A DNA stretch of 64,000 nt from Paraburkholderia flagellata (GTDB lineage: Bacteria; Pseudomonadota; Gammaproteobacteria; Burkholderiales; Burkholderiaceae): assembly GCF_021390645.1 (NCBI RefSeq), contig NZ_JAJEJT010000003.1, forward strand, positions 1,426,001 through 1,490,000, read 5' to 3'. Positions within the stretch are counted from its first letter, which is position 1, and each line of letters begins with the position of its first letter. The notes under the pieces were generated by a model that saw only the letters and a list, made by a program, of their open reading frames with translations, was not told the origin of the DNA and searched no databases. Shown here in pieces: positions 1-10,813 of this stretch. A program made the translations under genes and the position numbers.

Positions 1-1228
1 CGGCGAATACGTCGTTGGGCAGCGTGCCGCCCAGGTTCGGCAGCAGCACGGGCTCGGTTCCCGTGGTCTCGCGCAGCGAGCGCAGCGCCCATTGCACCCA
101 CGCGTTGTCGGGATCGACACGCGTGGCCGGCGCGCCGCGCTCCACGTCGAGTTCGATCATGTCGAAGCCGTGAGCGTCGAGGTGCGCGCGTACGATGTGT
201 TCTAGGTTCTGCCAGTCCGTGCCGACGACGAAACGAATCTGCATATAAGCGATAGCGTGCGGCGGAATCGCGTTCACGGGCTTTTCGGGGTTGCCTGTGC
301 GGAACGCGAGCACTTCCAGATTGTTCCAGCCGAACACGCGCTCGGTGGGCGTGAGGCCCGGCTCGCCGTAGTCGCGATCAACTTCGGGCTCGCCCGGATT
401 GCCGCCCACGCGAATATCGGCGAGCGCGCGGCGCACGGATTCCGGAATGGGCGGCGGGCGCAGGCCTTCTACGAGAATCTTGCCGTTTGCGTCGACCATC
501 GAGGCGATCGCGTTCGCGAGCACGACGCCCGGATTGCGCAAGAGGCCGCCCCAGTTGCCCGAATGATGGCCACCTTCGCGTAGCGTCAGTTCGAGCTTGA
601 AATTGACGAGGCCGCGCGAGCCGAGAAAGATCGTCGGGCGGTGCGCGCTCAGCCGCGGGCCGTCGGAGGCGATCAGCACATCGGCGGCGAGTTCGTCGCG
701 CAACTGCGTGCAGAGTTCGTGCAGGCCCGGTGAGCCGACTTCCTCGCCCGTTTCGAACAGCAGTTTGAGGTTGAAGCCGAGCTTGCCGCCGCGTGCGTCG
801 AGCACGGCCTTGAGCGCGGCAAGGTTGATGCTGTGCTGGCCTTTGTTGTCGGCGGTGCCGCGGCCGTACCAACGCTCGCCCTCGACGGTCACGTCCCACG
901 GCGTGAGGCCCGTGCGCCATTGCGCGTCGTAGCCGCGCACCACGTCGCCGTGGCCGTAACTGAGCACGGTGGGCAGCGCATCGTCTTCGTGGCGGTGGGC
1001 GATCAGGAACGGGCCCGCGCCTTTGGCGGGATTCTCGACGACACGGCAGGTGAAGCCCCATTCGATCAGGAGCGGTGTGAGTTCCTCGTCCAGATAACCG
1101 CGCAGGCGCTCGCCGCTGTCCGGCTCCTGGCTCTCGGTGCGATACGCCACGCGGCGGCGCAGATCGTTCAGGAAGTGGCCTGAATCGTATTGACCGGCTG
1201 CGGTTTGAATGGCGATGTCACGAGTCAA
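1..1228 (-). CDS. M20 family metallopeptidase, 3' end cut by window edge
   Basis: Family M20 (ArgE/DapE/carboxypeptidase G2-like) zinc amidohydrolases cleave N-acyl amino acids or small peptides in the cytoplasm. About 409 codons are visible and the frame is open to position 1, so the C-terminus is missing. Visible motifs: YGHGD with His93 and Asp95 (first metal ligand region), the TADNKG motif with Asp127, and ETGEE at 159-163 containing the catalytic Glu pair. The start is a TTG at 1228 (complement) preceded by AGGGAG at good spacing; no ATG fits the N-terminal conservation. It is divergent from the LysR gene at 1352, which is its likely regulator (inference). The exact substrate cannot be told from sequence. 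Confidence 0.85.
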   Translation of the reverse strand, partial: MTRDIAIQTAAGQYDSGHFLNDLRRRVAYRTESQEPDSGERLRGYLDEELTPLLIEWGFTCRVVENPAKGAGPFLIAHRHEDDALPTVLSYGHGDVVRGYDAQWRTGLTPWDVTVEGERWYGRGTADNKGQHSINLAALKAVLDARGGKLGFNLKLLFETGEEVGSPGLHELCTQLRDELAADVLIASDGPRLSAHRPTIFLGSRGLVNFKLELTLREGGHHSGNWGGLLRNPGVVLANAIASMVDANGKILVEGLRPPPIPESVRRALADIRVGGNPGEPEVDRDYGEPGLTPTERVFGWNNLEVLAFRTGNPEKPVNAIPPHAIAYMQIRFVVGTDWQNLEHIVRAHLDAHGFDMIELDVERGAPATRVDPDNAWVQWALRSLRETTGTEPVLLPNLGGTLPNDVFA

Positions 1229-1284
1229 CTCGCTTCTCCCTGTGTTAAGGCCGTCGAACGATCCTGCCGTCACCGATATTTCTG

Positions 1285-1328
1285 CACAATTACAATATTT
1301 GTGATCTATCTTTGCCGAAACGGCAAAG
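1285..1328. promoter_or_regulatory. divergent promoter region with two palindromes
   Basis: Between the M20 peptidase and the LysR gene sit two dyads: CACAA-N9-TTGTG (1285-1303), which fits the loose T-N11-A pattern of LysR sites, and a perfect CTTTGCCG-AAA-CGGCAAAG (1310-1328) ending 23 bases before the LysR start. The first is a plausible activator site; the second could be an operator or a leader hairpin. Confidence 0.4.
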
Positions 1329-1351
1329 CGGACGAGACCGCGATCATCGAC

Positions 1352-2260
1352 ATGGACAACACCGCACTGCGCTATTTTCTGGAAGTGGCCCGCAGCGGCT
1401 CGCTGAGCAAGGCGTCCGAACGGCTTTACGTGGCCGTTTCGGCGCTCAGCCGCCAGATCGCCCGGCTCGAAGAGGAACTCGGCACGCCGTTATTCGAGCG
1501 GCGCCCGCGTGGCATGGTGCTGAGCGAGGCGGGGCGCATGCTCGCGGAGCACGCGCGGCGCAGCCTCCTCGAAGCGGAGCGCGTGGTCGGCGAGATTCGC
1601 GGGCTGAGCGAGGGTGGCCGCGCGACCATACGCATTGCAAGCTCCGAAGGTCTGGCGCCCGACTTTCTGCCGCAGGTGTTCGCGCACTTCCTCAGGACGT
1701 ATCCGCAAACGCATTTTCAGCTAGACGTGTCGGCGCCTTCTGTTGCGACGCAGCGTGTGCGAGAGGGCACGGCCGATATCGCGCTGTGTTTCAGCCTCGC
1801 GCCGGAGAAAGAAATTGCCGTGCACTATTCGCAGCGCGCACCGATATTCGCGCTCATGCGGCGCGATCATCCGCTGGCGGCGCGAGAGTCGCTTTCGTTG
1901 CGCGATTTGATCCCGTGGCCGGTCGCCATGAACAACCAGGGCGTGACGATCCGCCAACTCCTCGACATCGCGTGCGGCCCCGAAGGGTTGATCTTCGAGC
2001 CGGTGTTCGTCAGCAACTATCATGTCGCACTGCAAAGATTCGTACGCCTGACCGATGCCGTGACGTTCACCGGCTATCTGACCGTGCGCGGCCGTCTAGA
2101 GGTGGAGGGGCTTGCCGCCGTGCCGCTCACGAACCCGGAGTTGCATCAGCGCACGCTGCAGATCCAGACGATGGCGGGCCGCACGCTGCCGCAGACCATG
2201 CAGGCTTTTCTCGACCTGCTCACGCGCGCGATCGACGACGAGGATCTCGCGCGCGGCTGA
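1352..2260 (+). CDS. LysR family transcriptional regulator
   Basis: 302-residue LysR-type regulator: N-terminal winged helix-turn-helix (residues about 3-62, with the family pattern FLEVARSGSLSKASERL then SRQIARLEEELG) and a C-terminal periplasmic-binding-like effector domain. The ATG at 1352 is chosen because the family begins a few residues before the HTH; an upstream in-frame extension to 1190 lacks any LysR similarity. It is divergently transcribed from the M20 peptidase at 1-1228, the usual LysR/target arrangement, so control of that gene is likely but inferred. The effector is unknown. Confidence 0.88.
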   Translation: MDNTALRYFLEVARSGSLSKASERLYVAVSALSRQIARLEEELGTPLFERRPRGMVLSEAGRMLAEHARRSLLEAERVVGEIRGLSEGGRATIRIASSEGLAPDFLPQVFAHFLRTYPQTHFQLDVSAPSVATQRVREGTADIALCFSLAPEKEIAVHYSQRAPIFALMRRDHPLAARESLSLRDLIPWPVAMNNQGVTIRQLLDIACGPEGLIFEPVFVSNYHVALQRFVRLTDAVTFTGYLTVRGRLEVEGLAAVPLTNPELHQRTLQIQTMAGRTLPQTMQAFLDLLTRAIDDEDLARG

Positions 2261-2266
2261 TGTCGC

Positions 2267-3610
2267 TTAAATCGCGAGCCCGGCGGTCAGCCTCGCGGCG
2301 AGCCTGCGCATGCCGGCGAAGACGGCGTCGGCTACGTCTTCGGGAAAACCGGCAGGGATCTGCGCCGAGACGGCTTCGATCACGCGCGGTGTTTGCGCCG
2401 CCACCTGCGAGAGCATCGCTTCGACTTCCGCCGCGGCGAATCCCACGCGCTGACCTTGCGCGATCCAGTGCCGGGGATAGATCTCCTCGACGCGATAGTG
2501 CCGGTTGCGCCCGCGCACGGACATCGCGAGGCTCACGCGCTGCGGCGCAATATGATTGCGGCCCCGGCCGACGACAGGATGCGCGCTGAGCACGTCGTAG
2601 AGCGGCGTGGCGGCGTATTCGCTGCCGGGCAGCAGCGCGATGCTGTAGTTCTTCGCATGGCCGTCCGTTGCGGCGAGCAGCCAGAAGACGATTTGTGTGA
2701 CGAAGAAATGGCGGCGGTCGGCCGCGGCCTGCGCGGAACCGTCCAGGACTTGCATGATCGCGTCGATGCCCGGGCCGCCGTCGGCTTCGTACTTCGCGAG
2801 CCCGGACGTGCCCGTGGCCTGGCACAGGTCCTCCTGCGGCAGGCGCAGGATCCATTTGCCGTCGCTGGCAAGGCGCCGGTCGAAACGCTCCACGACCAGT
2901 GCCTTCATATCTTCGAATTGCGCGATTTCGCAGGGCGCGACGGGCAAGCCGTAGGCCGCGATGATCCGCGTGCACAGCCACTCGTTTTCCACCGAGGTGC
3001 GCATGTCGGCGCGCATGTTGCCGACGAGGCCGAGCGGCAGTTTCAGGATGTGTGTGGTCGGCGTGCTGCCTTCAGGAAGCAGCCACTGCCCGCCATGCCG
3101 CAGCAGCGCGGTCTTTTCCTGCGCCCCGGCGATGGACAGCCGCAGGCTGCCCACGGAATCGTGCTCGCCCGCGTGCGGCGTGGCGGTGGTTTCTCGCAGC
3201 AGTTGCGCGATGTCGCCTTCGCTCAGGGCTCGCCCCTTGATGCTCCTCAGGCTGGCGGGCGCAACGCCTGCGGGCAGAATTTGCAGCGCGCCCACGCAAT
3301 CACGGCCGAGCGCGGCGAGCAACTCGAACGGCGAGGTGCCGCCCGTCTGGTAGCGCGCAGCGATGCGTCTGCGGATTCGGTCGCTGTCCGGTAGCAGGTT
3401 GTCGAAATAGTCCGCGACGATCTGGCCGCGCCAGGGCTGGTTGCCGGGCGTGAACGGCAGCGAGAGGGAGAGGGGGCGGCCTTGCTCGTCGTCGACCCAG
3501 CTGTCGAGGTACGCGAGGCGTTCGTTGCCGCGCACGCTCTCCCAGTAGCCCACGGGCAGGCCGTTCATCCACAGGTCGAGCCGGTTGGGTAGACGTGGAC
3601 GTGCGCTCAC
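2267..3610 (-). CDS. hipA: HipA-type serine/threonine kinase toxin
   Basis: 447-residue HipA-family kinase, the toxin of a type II toxin-antitoxin pair; E. coli HipA phosphorylates glutamyl-tRNA synthetase and causes dormancy. Visible: N-terminal HipA couple domain, the glycine-rich loop SIAGAQEKTALL, the ejectable P-loop region EGSTPTTHILK containing the autophosphorylation serine, catalytic ATDGHAKN with Asp316, and the metal-binding YDVLS. Length matches the family (about 440). The GTG start at 3610 overlaps the hipB stop (GTGA), so translation is coupled; the longer in-frame reading through hipB up to 4111 is not used. All kinase residues seem present, so the toxin is probably active. Confidence 0.9.
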   Translation of the reverse strand: MSARPRLPNRLDLWMNGLPVGYWESVRGNERLAYLDSWVDDEQGRPLSLSLPFTPGNQPWRGQIVADYFDNLLPDSDRIRRRIAARYQTGGTSPFELLAALGRDCVGALQILPAGVAPASLRSIKGRALSEGDIAQLLRETTATPHAGEHDSVGSLRLSIAGAQEKTALLRHGGQWLLPEGSTPTTHILKLPLGLVGNMRADMRTSVENEWLCTRIIAAYGLPVAPCEIAQFEDMKALVVERFDRRLASDGKWILRLPQEDLCQATGTSGLAKYEADGGPGIDAIMQVLDGSAQAAADRRHFFVTQIVFWLLAATDGHAKNYSIALLPGSEYAATPLYDVLSAHPVVGRGRNHIAPQRVSLAMSVRGRNRHYRVEEIYPRHWIAQGQRVGFAAAEVEAMLSQVAAQTPRVIEAVSAQIPAGFPEDVADAVFAGMRRLAARLTAGLAI

Positions 3611-4011
3611 CAGTTCTCCCTCGGCTTGCGGCGCGTGGCGGACTGGCGCGGCGGCACGTCGGCTGCCGGCGTGGTGCGGGTTTGTGTGCGTTTGCGGGCG
3701 GCCGGGGGCTTGGCCGCTCTCGACATCTTGGCTGCGGCCGCGGGGGCTTTGACCGCACGGGGCGTGGTTTTCTCCGCGACCGGCGATGCTTTGGCTTCGG
3801 GCGCGCCGAGCTTGATTTCGACGTCGACGAGCCGCAGAACCCGAACGAGCCGCTCGACGCTCGCCGCTTCGGGATTCGCCTCGAACGCGGCATAGCTTTG
3901 CTGCGAGATGCCGAGCCGCGCGGCCACGTCTTTCTGGGTGAGGCCGGCTTTCTTGCGGAAGCCGACGAGGATCGGGCGCAGTTGGCTCAGGGTCTTGAGA
4001 GGGTAGTCCAC
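3607..4011 (-). CDS. hipB: HipB-type antitoxin, XRE family with basic tail
   Basis: 134-residue antitoxin and autorepressor of the hipBA operon. Residues about 7-66 form an XRE/Cro helix-turn-helix (FRKKAGLTQKDVAARLGISQ). Unlike E. coli HipB (88 residues), it continues with a 60-residue low-complexity tail rich in Ala, Lys, Arg and Pro, resembling histone H1 tails. The stop overlaps the hipA start by 4 bases. Repression likely acts through the operator cluster at 4081-4144. DNA-binding role is firm from family; the function of the tail is unknown. Confidence 0.88.
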   Translation of the reverse strand: MDYPLKTLSQLRPILVGFRKKAGLTQKDVAARLGISQQSYAAFEANPEAASVERLVRVLRLVDVEIKLGAPEAKASPVAEKTTPRAVKAPAAAAKMSRAAKPPAARKRTQTRTTPAADVPPRQSATRRKPRENW

Positions 4012-4079
4012 GGCAACTCCGGGCGGCTAAATGCGGATGCAAGCGGCCGATGCAAACGGAAACGCGCGGCGCAGTCGAA

Positions 4080-4144
4080 TACAGTCTATACGTTGTAAAG
4101 TAAAAATACAAACCACAGACTGTAATTTGCGAATACAGCCTGTA
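4080..4144 (-). promoter_or_regulatory. hipBA promoter/operator cluster
   Basis: Upstream of hipB lie three copies of an ACAG-N-CTGT-like dyad: ACAGTCTAT (4081-4089), ACAGACTGT (4115-4123) and ACAGCCTGT (4135-4143; TACAGCCTGTA is a perfect dyad around one base). On the minus strand TTTGTA and TATAGA, 16 bases apart, can serve as -35/-10, with the first operator overlapping the -10. This fits autorepression by HipB; the assignment is inferred. The rest of 4012-4317 shows no gene. Confidence 0.55.
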
Positions 4145-4317
4145 GTATGTATCAGGTTCCCGGCGAGTGCGACCGCGGGCATGTGGCGCCGATCAAGCTG
4201 CAATTACAAAGCTGCAACTAACTGTCCGGCGTAGCCTAACCCCACCCAGCCGCTTCGCGGCCAGAGCGGGCTGCCTTCAGGCTATCGAGCCGGTCTCCCG
4301 CATCATCAGGAATCCGA

Positions 4318-5151
4318 TCAAAGGTCGGCGCCTTGCATCGGCTCGCCAAGCACGAACGGTCCACCCTGATACTGCTGTGCGGCGTCGGCAAGCTCGGCGT
4401 TCGGCGCAGCCGCCGGGAAGCGCCCGGCGTACGCCGCCGAGCTGTCGCGCGGCCGGTAGCCCAGGAAACCCGCCTTGCCGTTGTCCCACCAGCTTGCCGG
4501 GTTGTCCGACACGCCATACACGATCGTATGACCCACGCGATTGGTGAACAGCGAGCAGCGCACGAGTTCGATGAAGTCGCGATAGCTCAGGAACGTGACG
4601 AGCATGCGTGCGTTCTTCGGTTCTTCGAACGATGAACCAATGCGCAGACATACCGTTTCGATGCCGAAGCGATCGAAGTAATAGCGCGACAGCGATTCGC
4701 CGAAGCATTTCGTCACGCCGTACAAGCTGTCTGGCCGGTGCGCGGCATCGGTATCGAGCACGCTCGTGACCGGATGAAAGCCCGTGACGTGATTGGAACT
4801 CGCATAGACGATGCGCTTGATGCCGTGCTTGCGCGCGGCTTCATAGAGATTGTACGTGCCGCGAATGTTGGCTTCGAGCAGATCGTCGAACGGCGCGTCG
4901 ATGGAGATGCCGCCCAGGTGCACGATCGCATCCACGCCTTCCACGAGTTGCATGACCGCCTCGCGGTCCGAGAGGTCGACGCGGCGCGTTTCCTCGTGCG
5001 GCGCCGCCTCGCCCAGTTCCGTGATGTCGCTCACGCGAACAATGTCGGCCCAGTTCGCGAGCGCACCGCGCAACTGACGGCCCAGATTGCCGCCCGCGCC
5101 AGTAAGAAGAAGGCGGCCGAACGGTTTGGCGGAAAGTGAGTGTTGCGACAT
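4318..5151 (-). CDS. udh: uronate dehydrogenase, NAD-dependent
   Basis: 277-residue extended short-chain dehydrogenase of the uronate dehydrogenase type, which oxidises D-galacturonate or D-glucuronate with NAD+ to the aldarolactone in the cytosol, first step of the oxidative uronate pathway. Visible: Rossmann motif TGAGGNLG (17-24), conserved YASSNHVTGFH (116-126), and catalytic YGVTK with Tyr144 and Lys148; length matches Agrobacterium Udh (about 265). The ATG at 5151 has GGAG five bases upstream. It is divergent from a LacI regulator whose probable operator GGAAAACGTTTTCC lies 41 bases before the start. The nearby porin and TRAP transporter supply the substrate. Confidence 0.85.
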   Translation of the reverse strand: MSQHSLSAKPFGRLLLTGAGGNLGRQLRGALANWADIVRVSDITELGEAAPHEETRRVDLSDREAVMQLVEGVDAIVHLGGISIDAPFDDLLEANIRGTYNLYEAARKHGIKRIVYASSNHVTGFHPVTSVLDTDAAHRPDSLYGVTKCFGESLSRYYFDRFGIETVCLRIGSSFEEPKNARMLVTFLSYRDFIELVRCSLFTNRVGHTIVYGVSDNPASWWDNGKAGFLGYRPRDSSAAYAGRFPAAAPNAELADAAQQYQGGPFVLGEPMQGADL

Positions 5152-5191
5152 CAGGGCTCCCTGGGAATTATTTTGATATTGATAGAGACAA

Positions 5192-5205
5192 GGAAAACGT
5201 TTTCC
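5192..5205. promoter_or_regulatory. LacI-type operator before udh
   Basis: Perfect 14-base palindrome GGAAAACGTTTTCC with the central CG typical of LacI/GalR operators, located between udh and the divergent LacI gene. The 12-base core GAAAACGTTTTC recurs before the porin at 6474, so the same regulator probably controls both transcription units and itself. Confidence 0.75.
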
Positions 5206-5326
5206 GAATATAGCCACCGGCAGTCACAGCGTCAATGGAGGAATACCTGCTTCGAATACGGGGTTCACCCCAGGTCCGTTTCTGCGACAATGCTCGCCGT
5301 CGAACATCCCTGGGCGTTGCCAACCT

Positions 5327-6319
5327 ATGAAAAGTGGTTCCCCGACGATTCGCGATGTCGCCGCGATGGCCGGCGTCTCGGTCGCGACGGTATCGAAGTA
5401 CGTGAACGGCACGCAACGCTTTTCGCCGGCGGTGGAAGCGAAGGTCAAGGACGCCATCGAGTCGCTCGGCTACCGCTCGAATCCGCTTGCGCGCTCGATG
5501 ATCACGGGGCGCACGCGCACCATTGGCGTCGCCATTCTCGACATCGCGAACCCGCACTTCACGAACGTGGTCAAGGGCGCGAACCGCGTTGCGCTCCAGC
5601 ACGACTACACGCTGCTTCTCGTGGACGCCGAAGAAAATCTCGCGCGCGAGCGCTCGCTTATCGAAGCGCTTTCACCACGCGTGGACGGGCTCATCGTCAG
5701 CTCGCGCGCGTCCGAGGAAATCGCCAGGTGGACGATGAAACTAGGTAAGCCCATCGTCATGCTCAGGACCGTGCGCGGGCTCGACATTCCCACCGTCGGC
5801 TTCGACAACCGGCTCGCGACTTCCATGCTGGTGCGTCATTTGCTCAATCTCGGGCACCGGCACGTGGCCTATCTCGGGTTCGCAGCGGCGACCATCAATG
5901 ACGAGCGTATTGCTGGCGCAACCGAGGCGCTTGCAGAAGCCGGCCTCACGCTCGACGTGTACGAGACACACGCGCCGACCGCCCAGGCAGGCGAACAGGC
6001 CTGCTCGCGTGTGATGCTGGGCCCAAAGCGCCCGCAGGCCGTGATCTGCTACAACGACCTCATCGCGCTTGGCTTCATGAAGGAGGCGAGGTCGCTCGGC
6101 TTTCGCCTGCCGCAGGATGTCTCGGTCGCCGGGATCGACAACGTGCCCTACGGCGAATACGTGGAGCCGCGCCTGACCACCATCGACGGGCAGAGCGAGC
6201 GAATGGGCGAACTGGCCATGCAAAAGCTCATCGACGTCCTGGCTGGCCGCGCGGATGTCGAGCAGGTCGTGCTCGAACCCCGCCTCGTCGTGCGCGACTC
6301 GACCGCCGCCTGCCGCTGA
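5327..6319 (+). CDS. LacI family regulator of uronate genes
   Basis: 330-residue LacI/GalR repressor: N-terminal HTH (TIRDVAAMAGVSVATVSKYVN, residues 7-27) and hinge, then a periplasmic-binding-protein-like sensor domain (residues about 60-325). Divergent from udh and followed by the porin-TRAP operon, with matching palindromic operators before both. It most likely represses uronate uptake and oxidation until a uronate or its lactone binds; effector is inferred from neighbours, not from sequence. The ATG has no strong ribosome site but aligns with the family N-terminus. Confidence 0.88.
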   Translation: MKSGSPTIRDVAAMAGVSVATVSKYVNGTQRFSPAVEAKVKDAIESLGYRSNPLARSMITGRTRTIGVAILDIANPHFTNVVKGANRVALQHDYTLLLVDAEENLARERSLIEALSPRVDGLIVSSRASEEIARWTMKLGKPIVMLRTVRGLDIPTVGFDNRLATSMLVRHLLNLGHRHVAYLGFAAATINDERIAGATEALAEAGLTLDVYETHAPTAQAGEQACSRVMLGPKRPQAVICYNDLIALGFMKEARSLGFRLPQDVSVAGIDNVPYGEYVEPRLTTIDGQSERMGELAMQKLIDVLAGRADVEQVVLEPRLVVRDSTAACR

Positions 6320-6473
6320 TTCCCTGATCTCCGAACTTCACGCTCGCTGGCCGCCAGTCGACGGCCGGCGGCCTCGTCACGCCTGCTCTCGACGATCCAC
6401 ACGCGCGCACCATCGCTGCGCCGCTCCGCGTAACTACCTACTAGCCATTTCGAAAGGAACGCATTAAATTTGA

Positions 6474-6485
6474 GAAAACGTTTTC
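6474..6485. promoter_or_regulatory. LacI-type operator before porin-TRAP operon
   Basis: Perfect 12-base palindrome GAAAACGTTTTC, identical to the core of the operator at 5192-5205, placed 38 bases before the porin start. An A-rich stretch and GGAG ribosome site follow. The match links the porin and dctPQM genes to the udh-associated LacI regulator. Confidence 0.75.
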
Positions 6486-6522
6486 CAGAAGTGGCACACG
6501 AAAAACAAAAGGAGATCGGAGA

Positions 6523-8827
<2,305 letters not shown>

Positions 8828-8834
8828 AGCCCGG

Positions 8835-8862
8835 GGCTCCGCGCCGCAAGCGGCGCGGAGCC
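8835..8862 (+). other. strong hairpin between dctP and dctQ
   Basis: Perfect 12-base-pair stem GGCTCCGCGCCG / CGGCGCGGAGCC with loop CAAG, starting 8 bases after the dctP stop and not followed by a T run. Such hairpins usually protect the receptor mRNA from 3' decay, raising its level over the membrane subunits. Confidence 0.65.
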
Positions 8863-8890
8863 GAAAGAACGCAGTTGTGAAGTCTGTACC

Positions 8891-9385
8891 GTGCAAGGGT
8901 GGATGATGACCTTCCTGAAACTCCCCAACGATTTACTGTTTCGCCTGCTGACGATCCTCGCCTCGCTTGCGCTCGCCGTGCTGACGGTGCTCGTCTTTTA
9001 CGGCGTAATCATGCGCTACGTGTTCGAGAGCGCACCCGATTTCGTGGAGCCGATCGCGTTGCTGCTGGTGGTCACCATCGCCATGTTCGGGGCTGCGCTC
9101 AAGGTGCGCGAGCGCGGGCATATCGGTCTCGATTCGCTCGTCAAGAAGCTTTCCCCGCGGGGGCAACTGATCGCGGAGGCGTTTCAGCACCTCTGCCTGA
9201 TCGCGCTTGGCGTGGCGATTTTCTTCGGCTGCCTGCAAATGGCGGAAACAACCATGGACGACCGCATCGCGATTCTCGGCGTGCCGGAAGCGGTGCGCTA
9301 CGTCATTCCGATCGTGGCGGGCACCTGCATCGTGCTGTTTTCGCTCGAGCATTTATTTGCGCTGTTCGTACGCAAGGCTAAGTAG
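8891..9385 (+). CDS. dctQ: TRAP transporter small permease DctQ
   Basis: 164-residue small membrane subunit of the TRAP transporter with four predicted transmembrane helices (about residues 14-36, 49-67, 91-112, 131-157). It bridges receptor and large permease. The start is uncertain: GTG at 8891 or ATG at 8903/8906 (MMTFLKLP); no candidate has a strong ribosome site. Seven bases separate it from dctM. Confidence 0.87.
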   Translation: MQGWMMTFLKLPNDLLFRLLTILASLALAVLTVLVFYGVIMRYVFESAPDFVEPIALLLVVTIAMFGAALKVRERGHIGLDSLVKKLSPRGQLIAEAFQHLCLIALGVAIFFGCLQMAETTMDDRIAILGVPEAVRYVIPIVAGTCIVLFSLEHLFALFVRKAK

Positions 9386-9392
9386 GGCAAAC

Positions 9393-10745
9393 ATGGAACT
9401 CGCAATTCTTTCGCTCAGCTTTTTGGTGCTCCTCGCCGTTGGGGTGCCGGTTTCTTTCTCCCTGGGTCTCGCCTGCGTCAGCACGTACCTTTACGAAGGA
9501 CTGCCGGCCGCTACTGCCATGCAGTCGATGATCTCGGGCATGAACGCGTTTTCGTTTCTGGCCGTGCCGTTCTTCATCTTCTCCGGCGAGTTGATGCTGC
9601 ACGGCGGCATTGCCGACCGCATTCTGCGCTTCGCCCAGGCCGCCGTGGGTCACTTCCGCGGCGGCCTCGGCATGGCCAATGTTGTTGCGTGCACGCTCTT
9701 CGGCGGCGTTTCCGGTTCGCCTTCGGCGGATACCTCGGCCATGGGCGGCGTGGTGATTCCGCTCATGAAGCGCGAAGGCTATAGCGCCGCCTATGCGGTC
9801 AACGTGACGACGCACTCGTCGCTCGCCGGTGCGTTGATGCCGACCTCGACGAACATGATCATCTACGCGTTCGCCGCGCAAGGCATTACGGGCACGCTGA
9901 ATGGTCAGCAGATGAGCGGTGTTTCGATCGGCGACCTGCTTTTCTCGGGCCTGCTGCCGGTGCTGTGGGTCATGGGCTTCGTGCTGGTTGCCGCGTACTG
10001 GCAGGCACGCCGCTTTGGCTATCCGCTCAGCGCGGACGGCTCGACCAAGGTGCAGATGTTCCCCGGCTGGCTCGCCGTGGTGAGGGCTTTTCTCGGCGCG
10101 CTGCCTGGCTTGCTCGTGATCGCGATCATTCTCTTCTGCGTGGCGCGAGGCATTGCAACCGCGACGGAAGCGGCCGCGATTGCCGTCGTGTATTCGCTCG
10201 CGCTCACCGTGGTCGTCTATCGCTCGATGACGAAGGAGAAGCTGTTCTTCGCCCTCTCTCGCGCGGCCAAGACCACGGGTGTCGTGCTGCTGCTGATCGC
10301 GGTGTCGAACATGCTGCGCTACCAGATGGCGTATCTGGAGATTCCGGAGGCCATCGAGCGCGTGCTCGAACATGCCACGACCCTTCCCTGGCTGATGCTT
10401 CTCTACATCAACATCATCCAGGTGTTTCTGGGCACGTTCATCGACATGGCAGCGCACATCCTCATCACGACGCCGCTATTCCTGCCGCTCGCCATGCATA
10501 GCGGCGTGGGTCCGGTGCAGTTCGGCATCATGATCCTGCTGAACTGCGCGCTCGGCCTCGTGCACCCGCCAATCGGCTCGGTGCAGTTCATCGGCTGCGC
10601 AATCGGCGATGTGTCGATCGGGGAGACGACCAAGGTCGCGTGGCCATACTATCTCGCGATTTTCAGCGCGATCAATCTGGTCACCTACTTTCCGTTCTTC
10701 TCGACGTGGCTGCCTAGCGTGATCAACGGGCATCCGGTCTTCTAA
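9393..10745 (+). CDS. dctM: TRAP transporter large permease DctM
   Basis: 450-residue large subunit of the DctM/ion-transporter superfamily, forming the sodium-driven channel. About 12 hydrophobic segments; typical DctM motifs include FFIFSGELM, the GGVSGSPSADTSAMG loop and the terminal MTKE-AL-GLVHPPIG region. ATG at 9393 follows AGGG and begins a hydrophobic helix; the longer frame overlapping dctQ is not used. Last gene of the uronate import operon, followed by a strong terminator. Confidence 0.92.
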   Translation: MELAILSLSFLVLLAVGVPVSFSLGLACVSTYLYEGLPAATAMQSMISGMNAFSFLAVPFFIFSGELMLHGGIADRILRFAQAAVGHFRGGLGMANVVACTLFGGVSGSPSADTSAMGGVVIPLMKREGYSAAYAVNVTTHSSLAGALMPTSTNMIIYAFAAQGITGTLNGQQMSGVSIGDLLFSGLLPVLWVMGFVLVAAYWQARRFGYPLSADGSTKVQMFPGWLAVVRAFLGALPGLLVIAIILFCVARGIATATEAAAIAVVYSLALTVVVYRSMTKEKLFFALSRAAKTTGVVLLLIAVSNMLRYQMAYLEIPEAIERVLEHATTLPWLMLLYINIIQVFLGTFIDMAAHILITTPLFLPLAMHSGVGPVQFGIMILLNCALGLVHPPIGSVQFIGCAIGDVSIGETTKVAWPYYLAIFSAINLVTYFPFFSTWLPSVINGHPVF

Positions 10746-10765
10746 AGCGACACTCACACCCATGA

Positions 10766-10800
10766 CGAAGCGGGCACCTCGAGTGCCCGCTTCGCTTTTC
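10766..10800 (+). terminator. rho-independent terminator after dctM
   Basis: 12-base-pair stem CGAAGCGGGCAC / GTGCCCGCTTCG (loop CTCGA, 10778-10782) followed by CTTTTC, 20 bases after the dctM stop. It can also serve the convergent oxidoreductase gene ending at 10814. Confidence 0.85.
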
Positions 10801-10813
10801 TGCGCGCCTGTTA

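Noticed and set aside
2267..4111. 614-codon minus-strand frame running through hipA and across hipB
   Set aside because: HipA homology begins only after the hipB stop; the upstream part is a different frame of hipB. The GTG at 3610 is the real start.
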